A DNA stretch of 64,000 bases from Cryptomeria japonica (Eukaryota; Streptophyta; Pinopsida; Cupressales; Cupressaceae): NCBI RefSeq assembly GCF_030272615.1, contig NC_081414.1, forward strand, positions 912,333,009-912,397,008. Direction: 5' to 3'. Below are positions 22,254 to 33,640 of the stretch, piece by piece; position 1 is the stretch's first letter; every line of letters starts with the position of its first letter. The position numbers were made by a program, and so were the translations under genes. Below the pieces are notes generated by a model. That model did no database searches, was not told where the DNA came from, and worked only from the letters and a program-made list of their open reading frames with translations.

Positions 22254-23873
22254 TGATGGGGTTTCACCTAGCTTGCTCACACTCCACCTAGTTGGTGTTG
22301 CTCAATTCCACCAACTCTCCAGGTCTAGCTATGCTCTAAGACCTCCAAATCCTTCTCAATCTCTTATAGGGCTTTCTTCTTGTCAATTTCAAGGTGTTTT
22401 CTTCAAGTGTTTAACTAGGAACCCTACCAGTTTACAATGTTTCCCATGTGCTCATTATGGCTGTCTTGGCTTCAACTTGTCAATTTGACCTCCTGCTATT
22501 ATGAGTTGATGTAGAGGTAGGGAGGTGGCTTATAACATATTTTTAATTCCTTTTAGGTCCATTGGAGGCTTTCTTTTATTTCCCTTCTTACCGATTTTAC
22601 CATTTTGCCTAGAAAAGGGCTACAAGGAATTAGCCCTGTTAGGCCTCCAAAATCCGGTTTTCTAGGGCTTGAGAGAAAATGGTTCAAAAGACCCTAAAAC
22701 AAGTTTGGATTTTCTTCAAAGATACACCTAACCCCAAGTTATTTTAGTGGTTTTGGTTTCTCAACCCAACGTACAATTCCCTAACCCAAAAATGAGGGTT
22801 TTGAAGGGTTTCTAGGCCTTCTAACCGGCAGTGACTGGTCAAGTGTGTGTTTGGGCATCAAATGGTCTTGTCAAGGCTTATCCTTTCATAGGAAACAATG
22901 TATTAACATCATGGACCCCTCCAAAATGTTATTTTGTGGTCTTGCATCCACCCCTACACTTTACACTCCAAATTCACCCTATCTCCTCTAGCCGGGTTGC
23001 TCTGGGACTCACCTAGAACAAGGTGACAGTCATATCAAACTTCATCTCCAACACTTATCCCTACATATTTACACTATAAAATTATTTCCCTCCATTTCCC
23101 AAAAGGACGTGATGGTAACATGGAGGGAATTCATGGGGCAACCATTTTACACAAAAATGCTATTTACAAGCCAAAACTGGTTGTTTGCAAACCAAACCAA
23201 GAAAACACCAACACACACTACCTACAAAGATTGAAATGAATTAAAAGACTTTGATATACAGCAAATAAACTCAATCCATTACTGGATCAATGGATTCAAT
23301 CCATTTGTATTCACAATATGAGCAAAATAAGCCAAAATGATGACAAACAGTCTGAAAATGAGTAGTTTGAGATTGTTGATCTCATAAAAACAAAACTCCA
23401 ACCTTGGTAACCATGCAAGAGAAATTTTTTTATAGTCTTCCCCACATGTGGAGGCATTATAGGGTGTTGGTCTATCCCTCACTCCATCGCTAAGCATTTT
23501 AAGACAAAAATTGTCATGACAACTTTTTGCAAGTTTGCACTCTTTGCACTTTTTGCCTTTTCAACCTATGAAACCTATTCTAAGTCATTACTCATGACTT
23601 TTAAAGCATTTCTAAGGCTATTTTAACCTTCCCTAATTCTTATACCAAGTTTTGACACTTTTGACCATCAAGAAGGTCAATTACCTACTCAAACCACTAC
23701 CTATGCACAAAATGCAAACCTAGGAAGCAACTAACTCTACTAGGCCTACATTTGACTAAAAACGCTCACTCTTGGACCCTCCTAGAGTCCTTATTTAATA
23801 ATTGACTTGGCTAAGGTCAGCACAAGCCAAAATTGAGAAAATCCTATAAGCCTAAGTCCTAGGTGCTCCTGCA
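22254..23873 (-). repeat. E3 5' LTR (1620 bp)
   Basis: It is the partner of 15935-17553, with the same termini TGCAGGAGC and CCCCATCA on the - strand. Confidence 0.94.
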
Positions 23874-24417
23874 CCATATATACATGTATATATATATATA
23901 CATGTATATATATATATACATGTATATATACATATATGTATATATATGTATATGTATGTATACATGTATGTATGTGTATATACATACATACATGTATGTA
24001 TGTATATATACACATACATATACATATACATACATATATATATACATGTATATATATGTATATACACATGTACATATACATATACATGTATATATATGTA
24101 TATACATATATACATATATACATGTATACATATATGTACATACATATATATACATACATACATATATGTACATACATATATATACATACATACATGTATA
24201 TATATATGTGTGTGTGTGTGTACATACATACATATATATACATACATACATACATGTATATATATGTACATACATACATGTATGTATATGTATGTATGCA
24301 CATGTATATATGTATATGTACATATGTATATATATGTATACATGTATATGTATGTATATATATACATATATACATATATGTATATGTATGTATACATGTA
24401 TATACATATATATATGT

Positions 24418-24450
<33 letters not shown>

Positions 24451-24493
24451 TATATGTATATATGTACATATATATACATATATACATATACAT

Positions 24494-24556
<63 letters not shown>
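23874..24556. repeat. Microsatellite, right part (about 680 bp)
   Basis: This is a compound array of ATAC, ATGT, TATA and GT units ending in a pure TA run. Long open frames on both strands are artefacts of the repeat (Tyr-Ile-Cys-His-Met only). With 15836-15934 it formed one array of about 780 bp before E3 inserted. Confidence 0.95.
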
Positions 24557-24559
<3 letters not shown>

Positions 24560-24750
24560 GTTTCTTATACACAACTTTTAAATATTTTGTTTCTCATCAC
24601 GTTGTCATTGCCATTTTGTTTACTATTTCTCATTTCTGGAAAAAGTCCCAACACTTATGAAGAAAGAGGGCAGTATACCCATCAGCCCCTAGGGCCTTGT
24701 CATGGGCCATGGAAAAGACCATCATTTTTAGTTCATCTAGGGAGAAGCAT
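24557..24750 (-). pseudogene. LINE RT relic, copy A, downstream part
   Basis: On the - strand it reads [20 protein letters not shown] and ADGYTALF, the fingers region of plant L1-type RT (usual form ...KAPGPDGF). It is split from its upstream part (28405-28577) by the solo-LTR-like insertion. The right-hand duplicate is at 28603-28790. Confidence 0.85.
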
Positions 24751-27700
24751 TGTAATGCCCTGCTAGGAACCTTGAAGGAAAACCCACAACAAGGGTGAAA
24801 CAATTTTTTTTTTTAAGTATAAACACAATAAGTGCATAACACACAACATGCATGATAACACAAGTGGAAGACTTACAACAGAATTCCTTAAGGGTTACCA
24901 ATGAAGAATTAAAACCAAAAGATAAATTCCACAATTAAGGTAAATACAATAATCCATCATTAACTCAATGATCACAAGAAGCCATAAGCAAAACATATTA
25001 CACCATTGAAAGATTGAAAGGATATTATGTAGTTCTCTCTTCAATAAGCATGTACACATAACATAAAGGAAACTGATAACTAAAATCTCAATCTTAGGAT
25101 TACATTGTTCTTCCCATACATGGATTCTCAATATAAAGAAAAAGATACAACTTAACCAATTACAAGGTTACAAAAGATCATGATACAATGACCAAGTAGG
25201 TCTTGAAATAACAATAATCTCCAAACATGAGATAAGCATGAGCCACGATCCACAGAAACACCTGCGAAGCCAATTCTCGCATGAAGGTACGAACAAGAAC
25301 ATCCGATGGGAAGTGGCACTACCACCCGACCATGTAATTCCCAAAATGGAATCACCCCACCATGCTAGGAGATAGATGAGGACCCTCAAGCAAGCAACAA
25401 CATGACATGGTCGACAAAACAATACGACTCCATGACAACACAAAGAGACTCCACAATAATCCAGGTGACTCAACATCACAAATACACAAGTCACTCGATA
25501 ACACGAAACACAAGTGAACTGACATCACACACACAAGTGAACCTAAAGAGAGGGTGTCATCATGTAGCTTAAGATGGATACCATGGTACAATCTCCATAG
25601 GTCCCGACTCACTGTCTTGGTAACCTCTCCCGAACCTCTGGTTCCAATTAAGTCTCATGCGGACCCTACCAGCCTTTCGCGAAGACAAGGTGGTCGGTTT
25701 GCCATTCCAGGCCTTCTCACTATAGTATGAGCCTCAATACAAGCACTCACCTATGCGCGGGGTACAATATCTTTATTAATGTCTGAGAACTACCCACCTA
25801 ATCAATTAAGTAGATTATCACTTATTATCTTACTTTCGAAGGGTCATCCTACCTACCACTTTGGGCGTATCCCCCATTCGAAAGCCACTCTCTCAAAGGA
25901 CACTTAAACAAACATGGTCACTCCATGAGGACCCTATGGCAAAACAGACAACCATAACACCAATATTCAAAAATAAGTGGTCAAAACAATGACATACTGA
26001 CTCTTGGTTAACCATAAGGCAAAGACACTACATGGTTAAGACAACAAAGTCATCATATATCACTTGGTCAAAGGTACCAAATATGCCACCACAGGACGAC
26101 TGAACCACAAGCCAAAAATAACACAATATAAATCTTGCAAGGAAAACTAATTTCACCAAGTCTGCACTCAGACAATCTTTCATAAGCACTTGCAACATCA
26201 TTGATTGAAAATTGAATAAAATACTCTTCTACCATTCACATCTATTCAATTTCCAAATCAATATTCCATCAAGGATAAAATTCACGTCAAATACTCAACT
26301 GAATAAAAACATGAATTCCTAACAGGCATTTAATTCATTCCCAGAATAAATATCCAAATTAACCAATTTGCATTACTAATTCATGCCTTGATTTCCATTG
26401 ATAAATTTATTAAACTACATAATAAAAATCACATGAAAAATCACCATTTTCATTTAACACTAAAAGCACTTAAAAATATTTCATTTTATAAAAATTAACT
26501 TCATTGCTCATAGGAATTTGTACCGCTAAGGGTACAAGGTTACGTGGGGGTCGAGACCAACCCGCAGCAGTGTCGCTGTCGAGGCCGCAGACACTACCTG
26601 CCAGTAGTACTGCTGCCCACCGGTAGCACGCCTAACGACCAGTAGTACTGCTACCTATGGGCAGAAGACACTACTGACCTGCGTGGTGGGACTAGCCCGC
26701 CACGGGGTAGGGTAAAGTCCAAAATGATAAAATTTCTTACTTCTTAAGCATTTAAAAATCACAAGATACTAAACGTTTAACATAAAAATGATTCATTTCC
26801 AGATCATTTCATGGGCACACACACACACAGTGCCAAGATCCAATTCAAATGGATATTTACCAATACAGTAAATGGTGAAATACAATCACACAAGAACCCC
26901 AAATCTTGGGCAACAAGATAATAGGAATCCCACAGCAAACTAAATCCAATTCATTCTATTCCAAATAGAAGAGAAATCTAAGAAGCTGATTTGCAAGAAC
27001 AAAACATACAACAAATAGAGAAATGAACCATTTCTTTCCTAAATGCAAACATATGAAATAAATTTCATAAAACCAACAATAATGGACACTTTTTCTTCCA
27101 TTCCAATCATTCCACAAGAATCTATAGGAAGATTTGCATAATTTCAACACACAGGAAGCAAACTGAAAAATTCAAATTTAAATTTAAAACAAGAAGAGAT
27201 TATCCAACCTTGAAGCAAACTAGCAAGCAAAATGATGGAAGAATGCCAACCCTAGCAATCCAAATCGAATTCCAGCTCCTCCTTCCAAAATGATTTACCA
27301 AAATTTTCTCCAGAAATTCTTGCCTGCTATTCCTGTGAATTTTCCAAGCATATATGGAAAAATTATTTTTTACCTAAACTTTCTAGGTTGAAAGTTTTCC
27401 ATCCAATCAGATTTAAATATTTTTGAAGTAAAAACAATCAGATTTACCTTTTATCCAAAAACAATTCTTTTCCAACAATTAAAATGAAAAAGTTAAATGG
27501 AAAGATAAAAACAAAATCTTTTTATTTTATTTCCTATTTTCTAAAATACTTTCTTTCGACATAAGCATATATCATTTAAATGGCTAGACAATTATTTATT
27601 TCCTTCCACAAAATATATTAATGCAACTTTTACACAATGAAATAAGCCATTTAACCATTTAATCTAGCAAATCGTTAATTCAATTAAATCAATAATCTAA

Positions 27701-28404
27701 GAGCATAATAATTAACTAATTACGCCAACATAAGATAACATCTTCCATTCAATTAAATAACCATACAGATGAATGAAAGCACGTAAAATGAAGAATGATC
27801 AAATGATGAATCACAAATGACCAAACCAAAGCACTATGACTCGCATACCAGCCAGATGGGAAAGAAAACCGACTGACAACATTCACACGAGTGTAACTGC
27901 GAGTCAAGTTAGGGTCCAACAACTATCTCCTCCTCTCCCATCAGACATATAAGACATGCTCAGACCTATGAAACTAGGTGGAGTCGATACCCCGTTCCTA
28001 CCCAGTACTTGTACCTGCAATGTCCTGCACCAAAGAACCACACGTGCATATAGACAAATATATATATACAGACATGACACACACACACCGATGAAGGAGA
28101 GTCGTGGCATTCCCTGTCTCACTGGAGTGAGTGAAGGAAAATCATTTCCTTGCATCCCATACACATGCAAACACACAACATATAAATAACGCATCACACA
28201 TATAAGGTAAGAGTGTCAGTCCATGATAATGTTCCATAAAATAATATTAACCATAAGCACTGAGATACTGTATAAAATCATACACCACAAATCTAGATAA
28301 ATCATGAAATGACATCGCATAATATCTAAATCAATATACAATAATGTTCCACTGAAGTCAATCAAAAACATACAAAAATAGTCCAAACAAGGAGGGGTAC
28401 TACA
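24751..28404. mobile_element. Solo-LTR-like insertion (3654 bp)
   Basis: It starts TGTAATGCCC and ends GTACTACA, with terminal TG/CA and similar inverted ends (TGTAATGCCC against TGTAGTACCC). It is flanked by an exact 5-bp direct repeat AGCAT (24746-24750 and 28405-28409), and it cleanly interrupts a LINE sequence. I found no gag or pol motif, primer site or internal repeat pair. A solo LTR of a large Ty3 element best fits this; a deleted or domain-free element cannot be excluded. Orientation is undecided. The interior is AT-rich except for a GC-rich patch at 26521-26710. Confidence 0.72.
26521..26710. other. GC-rich structured patch in the solo-LTR-like element
   Basis: This is a sharp GC- and CpG-rich block in AT-rich surroundings. 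CCAGTAGTACTGCT occurs exactly twice (26601-26614, 26639-26652). A 9-bp stem with a 5-nt loop is possible at 26682-26704 (CGTGGTGGG against CCCGCCACG, one G-T pair), and AGTGTC pairs with GACACT at 26569-26595. It may be a promoter or R-region structure of the LTR; that is inference. Confidence 0.5.
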
Positions 28405-28577
28405 AGCATTCCATAAGAAATTTATTATCTGATTTTAAAACACATTGTGGGATGCACTTAAAAGAAGAGACCAAGATATTAGATCCTGGAGGATATAAAA
28501 GGACTTTGAAGAAGCCAACTGCCTTTTGCTCAATATCCTTGATGATTGTCAATAGAGATCCTTGCTTTCTTTTAATG
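28405..28577 (-). pseudogene. LINE RT relic, copy A, upstream part
   Basis: On the - strand it carries IKDIEQKAVGFFKVLLYPPG and FKCIPQCV, the segment just before the RT fingers. It is contiguous with 24557-24750 once the insertion and one AGCAT are removed. Confidence 0.82.
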
Positions 28578-29005
28578 GATATATATACACATTTATTATA
28601 CAAAACTTTTAAATATTTTGTTTCTTGTCACATTGTCATTGTTGTTTCATTTAATATTTCTCATTTCTGGTAAAAATCCCAATACTTATGAAAAAAAGGG
28701 CAGTATACCCATCACCCCCTGGGGCCTTGTCATGGGCCATGGCAAAGACCATTTTTTTAATTTCGTCTAGGGAGAAGCATTCCATAAGGAATTTATTATT
28801 TAATTTAGAAACACATTGTGGAATGCACTTAAAAGAAGAGCCCAAGATATTAGATGGACTTGAGGAGCTAAAAGGACTTTGAAGAAGCCAACTACCTTTT
28901 GCTCAATATCCTTGATGTTTGTCAATAGAGATCCTTGTATTCTTTTAATGGAGTCAATTCAGTTCATTTATCTTCCAAGTTTTGTAAAAGCATCTCCTTG
29001 CTATA
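28578..29005 (-). pseudogene. LINE RT relic, copy B
   Basis: This repeats copy A over about 370 bp: MECFSLDEIKKMVFAMAHDK then APGGDGYTALF, preceded by IPQCV and IKDIEQK. The RT motif is closer to consensus than in copy A. Beyond 28950 the LINE continues with LLQNLEDK and then meets truncated copia RT near 29005. Confidence 0.83.
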
Positions 29006-30409
29006 CAAACTCTTCTTTAACCTATCCACTAACTCCTCCTTACCTTTGACCTCATATCCCTATAATTGTTGCATGTAGATTTTCTCCTCCGAATCCCCAT
29101 AGAGAAAAGCAGTTTTAACATCTAGTTGTTCAAGATGCAAGTCTTCTACAACCACAAGACTTAGAACAGTTCTAATTGAAGTCTTTTTTACAATTCGAGA
29201 AAATATTTCATCAAAATATATACCCTTTTTTTGTGCAAAACATTTTACCACGAGTCTGGCCTTATATCTTTTCTATCCTCCATCCTCATCCTTCAGCCTA
29301 TAAACCCATTTATTTGGCAAGGCTCTTTTTCTTGCAGGTAATGGGATTAAGTCCCATGTCTAATTTTGTATCAAGGAATCCATCTCCTCTTTCATGCCTA
29401 GCTCCCATTGTTGTTTGGCATCCACTTTCATTGCTTCATCATATCCTTCTGGTTCACCATAATTACTTAATAAAATAGAATACAAAGAACAAGAAAATTT
29501 TCCGAGAGGTGTACTTAACCTTTTAGAACGTCTAACACTTGCAGGAGTTTGTGGGATATTTTTTTGTTGTTGAGCATCAAGTACCAATGGTATTTTACTT
29601 TCAGGAATCTCATCCAACACCACATATTCATTTTTGACTTGTTCATGCTTCTTTTCCTACATATTTTCTTTATACATGACCTTCTCATTAAATATGACAT
29701 CTCTACTTTTAATTATATTTTGAATTTCAAAATCCCATAACTGATAACCAAAGTCATCCATTCCATATCCAATGAAGGTACATCTTTGAGATTTAGCATC
29801 AAGATTGGTTCTATTTTCTTTATCAACATGGACAAAAGCTTCACAACCAAAGGTTTTCAAAAAAGCATAATTTACCTTTTTACCAGTCCATGCCTCCTTT
29901 GGAATGCCACCATCCAAAGGATTTGAAGGTCCTTTGTTTATCAAATATACAATAGTATGTACAACATCTGCCCAGAAATGTAGGGGCAGTCCAATATACA
30001 ATCTCATGCTCCTTGCACACTCAATGATGGTCTTATTCATTCTCTCAAACACACCATTTTCTTGTGGGGTTCCTAGAACTGTTGTTTGCATTCAGATTCC
30101 ATTAAAAGAACAGTAATCTTCAAATGCTTTGTTGGAATACTCACCTCCATTATTAGATCCAAGAAACTTCAACCTTTTTCGTGTCTCATTCTCAACCAAA
30201 GCTTTCCATTTCTTATAAAAAACATTTGATTTTTGTTTTAGGAAAGATACCCATGTTTCCCTGGTTGCATCATCTATAAAAATAACGTAATAACAAGAAC
30301 CACCAAGAGATGATAACTAAGCTGATCCCATACATCTGATTGCATAAGCTCTAATTTCTCACTCTTCTTCTCTTTCCCAACCTTGAGTGAAGCAAAAACT
30401 GGTGAGGAG
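29006..30409 (-). pseudogene. pol: E4 integrase and partial RT
   Basis: The integrase core contains TPQENGVFERMNKTIIECAR with its catalytic Glu, followed by HFWADVVHTIVYLINKGPS and the C-terminal module FIGYGMDDFGYQLWD (30091-29657). A linker with SLYSILLSNYGEPEGYDEAM leads to RT motif residues QLDVKTAFLYGD (29251-29060). Several frameshifts and stops are present. The catalytic YVDD region is absent because the element is truncated at about 29005. Confidence 0.87.
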
Positions 30410-31162
30410 GGACCTCAAAGAGATCAATCCAGACTAGTCAATAAGAGTAAACACAATAGAAACATAAAGATATGATGGAGGCAATGTAGAACAAATTGTT
30501 TTATTGCATGAAAATTGATTACATCCAACTGGTAGCAACTGGATTACAACATACTGGCTCATAGGCCTGGTAGAACATACATAATAGGTCACAACTGAGA
30601 CTTTGAATCTTAAGATCTATCTTCTATGCATAGTCTAGCTACTTGATTCTTTTGATTGATTACCTTCTAATGGACAATTACAAATATATATATCGATCCA
30701 AAGGATCTAGCTGGCCCAAAAGGGATCAAAACCTGAAGAAAAAGACCTAACATGTAAAAACAACAAGGTCGGCCTTCACCAAGAGATTCCTCTGGAAAAT
30801 CCAAAGGATGAAGTGCAGATCTTGGGAAAAGGTCAGCCACATGCCAAGGAACATCGAAATTGATGCTCAAGGCTCCATAAGCTTCGGAAAGGGTTCCGGT
30901 AGATTACCAAAATAGGTCTAGACAATTGGTAACAGGAAACAACCGATAGCGATATCTTGTCAGAAAATGATCCAAATGCAATGCAGTTTGGAAGTAAGAA
31001 ATATGATCAAGTCTTCAAGTAGAACCCAACTCCACAGGATCCAGTGAGCCAAAACCGGGACACACAGAAAGGAAAACTGAAATTGCAAACAGAAAGCAAA
31101 ACAAAAATAAAATGTTTCTGGTTGATGCAATATTGCCATGAACCGGAGATGCTCCTGCATCA
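30410..31162 (-). repeat. E5 3' LTR
   Basis: It shares with 35624-36396 the block GACCTCAAAGAGATCAAT at one end and TGCATCA at the other, with colinear sequence between. The exact left end is uncertain by a few bases. Confidence 0.85.
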
Positions 31163-31226
31163 GACATCCGAGGTTATTGAAAAAGTGAGCCTCTCACTTT
31201 GTTGGGGTCAGAGGAAAACCAAGACA

Positions 31227-31358
31227 GTCTACCTCTTCCTAACAAATCCAAGATGAATCTTCAATTGGTCTATCCTTCCATTTCACAAGATACTCCTTAT
31301 ACTGACTGCTCTGGGTACTACGCCAAATCCTACTGTCCAAAATCTCTTCAATCTGATC
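31227..31358 (-). pseudogene. E5 chromodomain
   Basis: On the - strand it reads DQIEEILDSRIWRS then QYKEYLVKWKDRPIEDSSWI, followed by one stop and EEVD. This is a clear chromodomain fold signature (aromatic Y, KEYLVKWK, SSW). In chromoviruses this domain is fused to the integrase C-terminus and is thought to steer integration to marked heterochromatin. Confidence 0.85.
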
Positions 31359-31532
31359 CAGTTTTATCCAAGGAAACTATTTCTCAAATTATACTATACT
31401 GTATTCACTGAATTCAATTTCATGATACTCATGAAGATGTGCAATGCTGAATATAGGTGAAATACTCATACTATCTAGTAACTATACTTCATACGCATTT
31501 CCAGAACTGAACTTCCACAAAATCCTACAAGG

Positions 31533-32420
31533 TCAAAACTTCTTCATCTGCAACTTGTTATAAGTTCCAACTAAGAATCTCTCTTTTCTTAGATATACCA
31601 TCACTTCATCGCTAACTTCAAATTTCTTATGTCTCCTCTTCTCATCTACCTTCTCCTTATACTTGTTGTTCATGTCTTCCAAATGCTGCTTAACCTGAAT
31701 ATGCAAGGCTTCCATGTGATCTGCAAAATCTTCTTCTTTTGAACTCCTTTGGTCTTCACTATTGTTGTCTCTCAATTCTGGTATACCTCTAGGATGTACT
31801 CTGATAACAATCTCAAAAGGTGTTCTTTTGGTACTTCTATTCACTTAATTATTATAGGAAAACTCCACTTGTGCAATAATCAAATCCCAACATCTGGTTT
31901 TATCTCCCACTAAATATCTCATCAAATTTCCCAAACTTTGGTTAGCTACTTTTGTCTGTCCATCAATTTGTGGATGACAAGTAGAACTGAACTTCAAATA
32001 TGTCTTCATCTTCTTCCAAAGTGTTCTCCAAAAATAGCTAACAAACTTAGTGTCTCTATCTAGACCTATGCTCTTAGGTAATCCATGCAATCTCACCACT
32101 TCCTTGAAAAATAGGTTTGCTACATGCAATGCATCTGATGTCTTCTTACAAGGTGTGAAATGAGCCATCTTTGAGAATCTATCCACTACTACAAATATAG
32201 AATAATTCCTTCTCAGTGTCTTAAGCAATCCAAGTACAAATACCATTCTTATATTCTCCCAAGGTCTTACCGGTACTGTCAAAGGTTTATACAATCCCAC
32301 ATTTTGACTACTACCTTTTGCAACTTGAAAAAATCTACAATTCTGCACATATCTCTTAACATCCTTATGAATCTAGGGCCAAAATTATTGCTCACTCACC
32401 ACTGATAGTGTTTTGTCAAT
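31533..32420 (-). pseudogene. pol: E5 integrase
   Basis: The rve core spans 32348-31845. The first catalytic Asp position reads Val (IRMVFVLGL in place of the usual MDFVLGLP). The second Asp is kept (LDRDTKF). The Glu position reads Lys (DGQTKVANQS). Two of three catalytic residues are thus lost. The C-terminal region 31844-31533 keeps RRHKKFEVSDEVMVYL and KLQMKKF. Confidence 0.88.
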
Positions 32421-32524
32421 ACCAAAATGTCTAGCTAAACCTCCACTGTGTTTCTCCTTTATCAAATTCTCCCTCATAGAATTCTGAGGTATGCACAACT
32501 AAACTATTTTGAATAACATCCCCT

Positions 32525-33175
32525 CTAAATGAAGCAATCCAACCACTTGCTTCTGTCTACCATAAACGGTTCTCTACATGATTTCCAAGGTTCTTCAAAA
32601 TTTGGGTCATCATCATACAAGGTCTTCAAATCTTCAAATCCTAACACTATCACTGTCATCTCTGTCAGCAACTTCCATCTCCTACTCAATGCATCAACAA
32701 ATTTGTTAGATTTCCCACTTCTATGCTTCAACACAAAGGTGTAACTCTGTAAGAATTCAACCCATCTCATATGTCTTTGATTCAACTTACTCTATCTGTT
32801 CAAATACTGCAAAGCTTGATGGTCTATATACAACAAAATTTCCTTAGGCAACAAGTAATGTCTCCATTTTTTCAAGGCTTGAACTATGACATAAAACTCC
32901 TGATCATACACTGAATATCTCCTCTAGGCATCATTCAATTTATCACTAAAATAAGCTATTTCTCTCCCTTCCTGACTCAAGGCTGCTCCTATTGTTGTTC
33001 CACTTGCATCACAATCCACTTGAAATACTTTATTGAAATCCGATAAAGCTAACACAGGCTGCTCAGTCACTTTTGGCTTCAACAGTTCAAAACTCTTGTT
33101 ATCTCTGGTGGTCCACTTGAATTCCTTCTGATCTCCTCTCAACTTGATATTGATCAACAACTTCTCTTCTCTCAA
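32525..33175 (-). pseudogene. pol: E5 RNase H
   Basis: QVDCDASGTTIGAALSQEGR (33175-32924) is the RNase H start with its catalytic Asp. After a gap with stops, MNQRHMRWVEFLQSYTFVLK and VDALSRR follow (32785-32525). This is the Ty3-type RNase H domain that removes the RNA template. Confidence 0.87.
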
Positions 33176-33640
33176 CCTCTACAAAACTTGTCTTAACTAC
33201 AACAAATGCTCCTCTTTTGTCCTACTAGAAATCAGAATGTCATCAAAATAAACAATAACAAACTTACCCAAGCATTTCTTCAATACCTCATTCATCAGCC
33301 TCATGAAAGTACTCAGTGCATTAGTCAATCCAAAAGGCATCACCAACCATTCATACATTCCTTCATTTGTCTTAAATGTTGTCTTCCACTCATCTCCTTC
33401 TCTGAAACTGATCTGATGATATCCACTTTTTAAATCTCTTTGTAGGCAAAGTATTTTGCTCCACTCAAATAGTCCATTATGTCATCCATCCTAGGCAAAG
33501 GAAACAGGTATTTCACTATGATCTTGTTTATTTCTCTTGAATCAGTACACATAATCCATTCTCCATTCTTCTTAGGTGCTAACAGTGCTGGTACTGCACA
33601 ATGATTCATAATTTCTTGAAATAAACCTTTCTTCAACAAA
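33176..33640 (-). pseudogene. pol: E5 reverse transcriptase (fragmented)
   Basis: KKNGEWIMCTDSREINKI and [10 protein letters not shown] are readable at 33639-33430. Beyond a frameshift the fingers and palm continue on the same strand, with a MPFGLTNAL-like segment near 33340 and a position matching the catalytic box near 33250. Stops and shifts prevent one continuous frame. Confidence 0.82.

Larger units (their letters stand above)
15935..23873 (-). mobile_element. E3: Ty3/gypsy chromovirus-like retrotransposon
   Basis: Terminal repeats of 1619 and 1620 bp (15935-17553 and 22254-23873) flank a - strand interior in the order primer site, gag, protease, RT, RNase H, integrase, chromodomain-like tail, polypurine tract. 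RT before integrase marks Ty3/gypsy, and the tail marks a chromovirus. The LTRs differ at about 8 of the first 155 aligned bases, so E3 looks younger than E1 or E6. The flanks are both microsatellite, and no exact 5-bp target duplication can be read (TATAT on the left, CCATA on the right). One frameshift and a few stops are the only gross lesions. Confidence 0.92.

Noticed and set aside
23791-24766. Several open frames of 200-276 codons on both strands
   Set aside because: They are translations of a TA/TATG microsatellite (Tyr, Ile, Cys, His, Met, Val only) and open in all frames.
25152-25612. Overlapping - strand frames in the solo-LTR-like element
   Set aside because: Short, Cys/Ser/Leu-rich, no domain, overlapping in several frames; likely chance.
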